From NCBI GenBank assembly GCA_001683735.1, contig LUGG01000002.1, positions 1-64,000 on the forward strand: a DNA stretch of 64,000 bases. Direction: 5' to 3'. Shown here piece after piece: positions 57,986 to 64,000 of the stretch. Both the position numbers and the translations under genes were made by a program. This DNA comes from Grifola frondosa (Eukaryota; Basidiomycota; Agaricomycetes; Polyporales; Grifolaceae). How positions within the stretch are numbered: the stretch's first letter is position 1; every line of letters starts with the position of its first letter. The notes beneath the pieces were generated by a model. That model worked only from the letters and a program-made list of their open reading frames with translations, was not told where the DNA came from and did not search any database.

Positions 57986-60900
57986 TTATGCAGAACGTTG
58001 AATTGATATTTTTATCTTCTCAGCCGCAGTGGTCAAAGGAATAGGAAACAACTTTCCAGTCAGATCATTCACATTAGCACCCTCCATCCACTCCTTCTGA
58101 GCCTCCTGCGCCTTCTTGCTCATCGTGAGGAAGTTTTCTTTGAGGGATCGACATTGATACTCGTACCGAGTAACTTTGCATAGCAAATGCTCCACAAAAA
58201 TAACTCCAAAGTTTAGAGTCTCCTTGTCTGCTATGTTCAGGTTATCGTCAAGATGGTTGTAGATGACTGTGAATGCTGCACGGATCCAAATTGCTCTATC
58301 TGGTTTGATGACATTAAACCCCAGAAAATTTAGTCCCTGAAATGCTCCCTTCTCTCCATGGCGAGTAATGAATGCACACATCTCGTCGATTGTTGGTAGA
58401 TCACAAATCTTGTACAGCGCAAGGTTGTTAACGAGTTGCAGAAGCGTAAGTCCATTATTGAGAAGAGGGAGCTTTCTGTCTTGTACCCATTTCATTGTAT
58501 GACTCCATGAATGAACGCTTGCCAGAGTACTGAGATGGATCACTATTGAGGAGGTCTCCAAGGTAGGCAACCCAGGATTTCTGTATCTCTAGCTTCCAAT
58601 AGGGTTCAAACTTCTCCTTCGTAGTGAGTTGTCGTTGCTTCTGATCCTTTCGACTTGGGACTGTGGCATGGATTGCAAAGCCATTACATGGTTGACCCCA
58701 ACACTTCAGATTTTGATATGGCTTCTGGCGTGTTTGGATTGTACCTGTCTGGGTTTCATAGTCCTGAATCTCCTTATTGAATAAAGCCACACACTCTGCC
58801 TCTGATGCGAACTGCATGTTTGACCTTTCGATAAAGTCCAAGTTCAACGGACCAAGTCCTGGAGACATGTAACTCATCATGCGTGCCAGTCCAACAGGCA
58901 CAGTGATGGATATTGGAGGTAGTGCCTTCCTGATACAATTGGCATACAGATTATCACAACGGACTGGATCGAAAAAATCCAGATTTACTTGTTCATCCTG
59001 ATAGCCTGATGTTGCAGACTGGCCATCTAAAATGCTACGAATGATTGGATCTCCTACTGGAAGATCACGGCGTTTGTTTAGGACCTCTCGAATGATCAAG
59101 CCAATTTTCCCAAAAAATGGTGATCCATCTATATGCACTAGAGTATCAGAGGAGAGGGGACCCTCAGGAGCCAAAGTCTCTCCAACTTTCTCAACCTGTA
59201 CTAAGCCTCTTCTTCCTTTACGTCCAACATGTCCAGGAACAGGCTTTGGGCACATCCGCTGTAGTGTCTCCCCTTCGTCTAAAAGGACAAAGTTTGCCCA
59301 GGCTTGATCTCCAATCGCCTCACACAGTTCTTCAATCTGTGTGTTGTCATTCCGAATGGAAGTGAGAGTTTCATATAAGCCAGACAAAGCGACCGAGGGA
59401 TCTTTTTGAATTTTTGCAGCAAGACTAGCGGTATGTAAGTTGGGAAACGCGGAGGTTGGACTAAGCAGTATAGGATCTAGCAGACCAGATGCAAACACAC
59501 CATCCTCGCCAGAAAATACATTCAGAATGGTGTGTAAAACACCTCCAATATTGATTGCTCGGTCTTTGCATTTAGAGCGATGCTCTTGTTTTCTGTCCAA
59601 GTGTAAGGCACTATCCAGCTGGATAATATGATCTATGACTATATGGTCTGATATCACCTGCATGAAGATGTCGGCTGCTTGAGCCTGGAGTTTATCTTTT
59701 GCAGTACGTGGACAGGTAGGAAGCGAAATGAGTTTCTTTCCTTTCCCTGGAAGCAGCCCAAAGAGATCTGCAGGAATCTTTGCAAGTTGAGCGTCTGATT
59801 AGGGACCTCTGAGTTGTCTGGAAGAGGAACTGTTTTGGCCTTCTTTGCATTTGGCTTTGACTTTCCTTTGCGCTTCTTTGTGTCAAAGATATTGTTAACA
59901 TATTTTTGTATCTGAAGAACCAGCTGTGCAAATGCAGGGTACTGCTCCTGAAAGGCTTCATCTCCAAGCTCTGCTAGCCTGTGAAAGAGGTCTTCTGATA
60001 AAGATGGTCCGGTATCAATAAACCATCTATATATGACTATCCACGCTCTGCAAATCTCCCAGGTACAACCACGCTTCAGGGTGTCTGCAACTGCATTTGA
60101 ACTATCAAGCTGAGGTAGACCGGTGGCCATTTCACGAAGTTGGATGATTACTGTCTGTGCGCTCTCTGCTGACCATACGCCAGGAGGGAGCAAGGAAAGC
60201 TTTTCATTGAGAACATTCTGGGTTGCCAATCCTCGAAGCCAGTCTGTGGAATTCTTCATTTTGGAAGAAAATCTTGATAGGCTACGGTTGGTATGATGCA
60301 AGCTCTCAAGGACTTCTGACAACTTCTCAACATTGAACCGGTCCCTCCAGTATGACTCATTAACAATTGCAACGATAGAGGTTGAGTTTAACCGTGTAAG
60401 GCTTGTAGAAGCTTCTGAGCGATTTTTCAAAAACTCCTTAAGCAGCTCATCGCAGCTTAAAAGAATTTAATCAAAATATATTTGAGAAGGAAACATATAG
60501 ATACTCACTTTAGATCAGACCTCAAGACCCAGGAATTGTGGCTGTCATCAAAGCCTGCCCAATGTACCAAGTAACGTTTTCCCTATAAATTATTCTAAGC
60601 TTATGATAGAAAGAATTGTAGAATATTAGTTACCTCAGGATCAAAGTCGAGTATTTTCTGAATTTCATACTCCTTTTCCTCAGGATCTTTAGCCACTTCT
60701 TTAGCGTTCAACTCCACAATGTTACTGGACATGGAGGAAGATGTCGAGCTTTCACTGTTTCTGCCTCGTTTGTGACCTCGTTCAGGTAGGTTCTGAACAT
60801 CTGGCTCTGTCCTAAATGTTCTGAAAGTAGGGCCAACAGGCTGTTGCCGGATTGAAAGCACAGTTCCTGCTACATTGTTACTGCGATCAATTTGAAGAGG

Positions 60901-62824
60901 ATTGCTAGCTCTGCCTGAAGAAACATTGAGCTTGAGATGCGCTTCTCGTAGCATGTCTCGAGTAAGCCGCATAGAATATTTTTCTGCAGTATTAAACATC
61001 CGCTGAACACTGGCTCGCATTGTAGCAAAATAGTCCTGATCTTCTCTCGGATTCCTCTCCATCGGCAAGCATTGGTGTGTTACACCATTTTCATCCTTGT
61101 AGGTATGACTTCTGAGAAACTGATTCAGATTCATACAGAGATCGTAGGTTTTCAGTGTAAGATTCCACTGGAACATAGCTTGCTCTCGTACTAGCCTATT
61201 ATAGAAAGCAGATGGTGGACCCATAAAGATACGTCCATGCTCAGTATAATTAAGTCGCCTCATCTGTGAACTGCTAGTGGACATAGGCTCATTGCCAAAG
61301 CCTATTGGAGGTGATATGGAGATAGTGGTGTTACGCTTAGAAGCGACCATGGATGGATACGAAACATAACCAACTCTTTTGACTACTCCAAATTTGGCTT
61401 TAAGGTCCTGGCTCATCTGGGCTTCCCATTTCGCTGCTTCATCTGAAGGGATAAAGGGTGCATTTCCACCATGAAGGTCGTTTCCTTTGAAGATGGCCCA
61501 GACAATAAGTTCATCTTTTTCTCGAATATATAATCCTGGACGAGCAAGGAGAAATGCGCCTGGATCTGCACCTTTAGGAAGTCGAAACAAGAGGGTGAAC
61601 ATAGTCCAAAACATCCACGCATCCTTGCTATCAACGTGAAATGTCCCCGGCGACCAATCGATTCCTCCATATTACCACCCTTGCTCTGGGATGAAACATT
61701 CATTTGGAGGTTTGAATTGTTAGGCTCAAGTCCACCAAAGCCAAAGATGTTATTGTCCACAGAGTAAAAGTCCCAAAGAGTGAATTCGTCTTTGCTAATA
61801 CACTTTGGCATGATTAGACGAAAAAGCCTGTGTAAAGCCTGAGTTACTGTGGAAATTGACAAAGCTGCCGCTGGACTTGTGGCCTGAATGGCAGGCTTGA
61901 GAATGCCTAAACCATTTCCCTCCTCTACAGTAGATGCCAAACTATATGAACCATCCACAGATAATGTATGGGTTTCATCCTGAAGCGCAGCCTGATACGC
62001 CGCTTTTGTCTCACTACTCACTCGATCATTAAGCTTTAGACCAGGAAGCTCATATATCGGTGGTATCCTCGGCTCATTCTCTGTGGCTGGACATCCATCC
62101 CAGGTATATTTTTGGAGAATTTGAGTAGCTTCCAGAATTTCAAGATAATCTCCGTAAGAACTGAGTGACTTTAAAGTATGGACGCATGCTACTGTAACTG
62201 TCTCGAAAGGATCGCTATCCAGGGTCTGAACGAAAGGAATGCCAGCTGGCATCCTAACCATTCCAGGTATAGGATCTATCTTCATCACTCCCTCCTCCAT
62301 ACGTGCACCAACTCCAGAAGGTGTAGCCATGGATAAAATATGCGGTCGTTCCTCAGATTGAATGCGAGACGTAATGAGATTAGATACAAAGACGCTCCCA
62401 GCCATATATCGGTTATCATATTTCAGTTTCCAAACGGGAGATTGAGGATATGTCCATCCTGAATCATTTTGTAACATGGGTGGTGGAACTAATTTGTCAG
62501 GAAGATTAATACGTGGTTGAATCTTCTCCCATATTGCAGGAGGATTGTCCTCAGAGAACGGTGGTGCAGGGATAACAATTTTGGGCATGCCAAACCGAAA
62601 CTTGTCCCACTCCTCACTTGTATCCTGCAATCCTTGCTGCAGCCATGCAAGACGACGGCTATATTGCTCAGAATGAGAAGAATCCTCTGCGTTGTGCATT
62701 GCTAAAAATCTAAGATTAGTTAAAATAAAATAATTAAATTATAAAAAAACTAACCGTAGGATGCCTGTATCCTTTGTTCAGGAATGAGAAGTGGTGTAAA
62801 GCAGATCTTGGATCTAGGATCCAT
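57986..62824 (-). CDS. Giant protein with TET/JBP-like dioxygenase signature and chromodomain
   Basis: About 1,550 codons. The first exon, MDPRSKICFTPLLIPEQRIQ (62,824), splices over 62,702-62,755 to AMHNAEDSSHSEQYSR. Around 61,640-61,470 the product reads GTFHVDSKDAWMFW, then GADPGAFLLARPGLYIREKD and FKGNDLHGGNAP. HxD followed by a distal His in LHGG matches the iron-binding core of 2-oxoglutarate dioxygenases of the TET/JBP type. At 60,690-60,430, across two introns, EYEIQKILDFDPEG, KRYLVHWAGFDDSHNSW and CDELLKEFLK form a chromodomain with the aromatic Tyr/Trp positions. The remaining 800 residues (HIDGSPFFGKIGLIIREVL, NGLTLLQLVNNLALYKICDL, HGEKGAFQGLNFLGFNV) are unknown to me, but I associate them with multi-copy mushroom proteins. 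Single-base shifts occur near 61,665, 59,795 and 58,505, without nonsense codons. Confidence 0.7.
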
Positions 62825-63397
62825 CTTAGAAAGTGTCTTAGGCTAACCAAAAAGTTTTACTTACAACAAGAGATCTGAGAGGTAAGGGTGCACTTGCGTG
62901 AAAAACTCAAGTCAACTATGAAAGCTGACGAGTAGGATCCACAGTTGTAACTAGCTCAAAGTCTCAAATCAGCTATGAAAGCTGATGAGTCTAAGAGAAA
63001 AAGACCAGATCCAGTGGAGGTCCTTGGAACAAGCTGATTAAGGTCTGGAGCTCTGGCTGTGAACACTTGTTGAAGTAACTCGCTCTCAGCTAGGTGAGAT
63101 AGCCAAGAGTAGAGGTAGAGTTGTAATAGGATATCAGGGTAGCTCCAGACACTCAGCTTGTCTTCTGGGATGACCCAGGTAAATCTACCAGGGTAAAGAT
63201 TTAAAGAGATAGCGTCTAAAACTGTAAGTTGTATATACAGTGAGTGATCTTATAAGGACGCACCAGGCCTTCAAGCTTGAGACCTCTCCAGAGCAGCACT
63301 GGGTGGCTACAGACCACTGACAAAGGTTGAGTGAGTACTTTGAAGGAAGAAGAATTGAAGAGAAAACGACCTCGCTACAACTTCAATTGTTCAACGC
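62825..63397. promoter_or_regulatory. 5' region of the giant gene, with a direct repeat
   Basis: Non-coding. CTCAA(G/A)TCA(A/G)CTATGAAAGC followed by TGA(C/T)GAGT occurs at 62,917-62,943 and again at 62,965-62,991, 48 bp apart. A TATA-like CTTATAAGG (63,250) is also present. A promoter here is likely but unproven. Confidence 0.4.
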
Positions 63398-63479
63398 AGA
63401 GGTCACGTGCGGCCGCCGTACGAACTTTGAGCGCGCTTAATTGGGCTCAAAGTTCGTACGGCGGCCGCACGTGACCTCT
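63398..63479. repeat. Perfect inverted repeat, 35-bp stem and 12-nt loop
   Basis: Arms 63,398-63,432 and 63,445-63,479 are exact reverse complements (left arm starts AGAGGTCACGTGCGGCCGCC) around the loop GCGCTTAATTGG. The arms are GC-rich within an otherwise AT-rich block and contain CACGTG and GCGGCCGC. It marks the right edge of the AT-rich element. Confidence 0.9.
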
Positions 63480-63539
63480 CCACTGTTTCCTACTCGTCTC
63501 TCTGTGCGTACAGACTAACCATCACTAACTATCAAAATC

Positions 63540-63565
63540 AACACCACTGATACCTCAGTGGTGTT
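63540..63565. repeat. Second perfect hairpin, 11-bp stem
   Basis: AACACCACTGA (63,540-63,550) and TCAGTGGTGTT (63,555-63,565) pair exactly around TACC. It lies 60 bp beyond the larger hairpin, exactly where sequence related to 2.0 kb begins. Confidence 0.8.
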
Positions 63566-63645
63566 CGCATGGCCCTTGAGGTGCTTGAGTTTAACGGTGC
63601 GTTCATGGGTTTCCTCCCCTGTGTTCTCGTCCCGCTGCAGGCGCT
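63560..63645 (+). pseudogene. Short coding fragment related to 2.0 kb
   Basis: The frame ALEVLEFNGAFMGF aligns with ALDVLEFNGAFAGL at about 2,022-2,070, with mainly synonymous differences. It is truncated on its left by the hairpin and fades after 63,650. The family is unknown. Confidence 0.4.
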
Positions 63646-63662
63646 CTGCACCATCAGCTTCA

Positions 63663-63830
63663 GAGCTTCAGAATAATAAGACCTTCCGGACACAGCTCAG
63701 ATTTCAGATAGCATAGAGCCTCAAATTTATTTCATACAGACTGTTCAGAGCCACAGATCACCTACATAACAATTAAGCTACTTGTACATAAAGTCCAACA
63801 GCACCTCCACAATCAGCACCAATAGCACAA
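63663..63830 (-). repeat. Inverted flank of the AT-rich element, right
   Basis: Partner of 57,645-57,808. On the minus strand it is preceded by an open frame from about 63,980 (MANRRCMYVLEQFVLLVLIV, ending EVLLDFMYK-stop), so a gene end with a hydrophobic C-terminus lies here. The 3' flank is conserved between the two copies for about 110 bp past the stop. Confidence 0.7.
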
Positions 63831-64000
63831 ATTGCTCCAACACGTACATGCACCGCCTGTTGGCCATGGTGTGTTTGCTCCGACGGCGGGATACGAGCGG
63901 CCGCCTAAGCACCTTGTGGTCCGGTGTGGGAGAACGCCTCGTTCGTACCTGCATTGCAGTTGATGACGGAGCCTGCAACATGGAGCAGTATGTCCATGGT
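63778..64000 (-). CDS. 3' end of an unidentified gene, cut by window edge
   Basis: The minus frame runs in from the edge to a stop at 63,778-63,780. Its last 25 residues are hydrophobic (QFVLLVLIVEVLLDFMYK), consistent with a C-terminal membrane anchor. The same ending occurs at 57,621-57,693 on the plus strand (HLVLLMLIVEVLLDIMYK). I cannot name the family. Confidence 0.4.
   Translation of the reverse strand, partial: PWTYCSMLQAPSSTAMQVRTRRSPTPDHKVLRRPLVSRRRSKHTMANRRCMYVLEQFVLLVLIVEVLLDFMYK

Larger units (their letters stand above)
57809..63480 (-). mobile_element. AT-rich element with dioxygenase-chromodomain gene
   Basis: A composition island holding a single giant gene, bracketed by the inverted segments at 57,645-57,808 and 63,663-63,830, with a long perfect hairpin at its right edge. 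No transposase is recognised by motif. The large uncharacterised C-terminal half of the gene product is the only candidate. Borders are inferred, and no target duplication was found. Confidence 0.45.

Noticed and set aside
57809..63480. Retrotransposon with chromodomain integrase (chromovirus)
   Set aside because: The chromodomain is accompanied by no protease, reverse transcriptase, RNase H or DDE integrase motif, and no long terminal repeats are seen.
1..64000. CRISPR arrays or prokaryotic operons
   Set aside because: Spliced genes and fungal families throughout; no regularly spaced short repeats of that type.

Overview
The window looks like nuclear DNA from a mushroom-forming basidiomycete (Agaricomycetes). 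The host-type genes have many introns of about 50-60 nt with GT-AG borders (one GC-AG). The families present are typical of that class: a DUF6533-type membrane protein, a HET-domain protein, an SRPK-like kinase, a KDZ transposase and several large lineage-specific hypothetical families. There is no operon structure and no tRNA, rRNA or CRISPR array that I can support. The ordinary sequence is close to 50% GC. It is interrupted by two AT-rich islands, at about 29.6-37.4 kb and 57.8-63.4 kb, each built around one very large minus-strand gene.

Layout. 0-5.5 kb: decayed tandem duplications around a DUF6533-type gene. 5.6-14.2 kb: the conserved host core, with a TBC Rab-GAP (+), a six-BRCT Rtt107/Brc1-like genome-maintenance protein (-), an MBD4-like DNA glycosylase (-) and a hypothetical gene (-). 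14.3-21.9 kb: relics (duplicated DUF6533-linked DNA, a gutted SRPK kinase, a broken HET gene) and a cluster of GGATACATCC motifs. 22-29.4 kb: the 3' third of a KDZ transposase, a hypothetical gene, copy 1 of a large unnamed gene family with its own repeat-rich upstream region, and a divergent hypothetical gene. 29.6-37.4 kb: AT-rich island with two copies of a MITE and a single gene fusing C2H2 zinc fingers, a tyrosine recombinase and a RecQ helicase. 39.7-44.9 kb: a small Cys/His protein, then a glycogen-synthase 5' half abutting a beta-glucosidase fragment. 49.1-55 kb: an AT-hook/coiled-coil gene convergent with copy 2 of the unnamed family and a second copy of its upstream repeat. 55.1-57.1 kb: relics of an aldehyde dehydrogenase and of a TFIIIC-subunit-like gene. 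57.6-63.8 kb: AT-rich island carrying a giant gene that joins a TET/JBP-like 2-oxoglutarate dioxygenase signature to a chromodomain, bracketed by about 165-bp inverted repeats and ending in a perfect 35-bp-stem hairpin.

The window therefore reads as a short host core surrounded by accessory DNA shaped by several mobile systems. The two best candidates for poorly described systems are the zinc finger-recombinase-helicase element and the dioxygenase-chromodomain element. Most large genes, including conserved ones, are interrupted by single-base shifts, often at homopolymers. Some genes also carry true nonsense codons or internal deletions. Part of the apparent decay may therefore be uncorrected sequencing error, and 'pseudogene' calls below state which kind of damage is seen.
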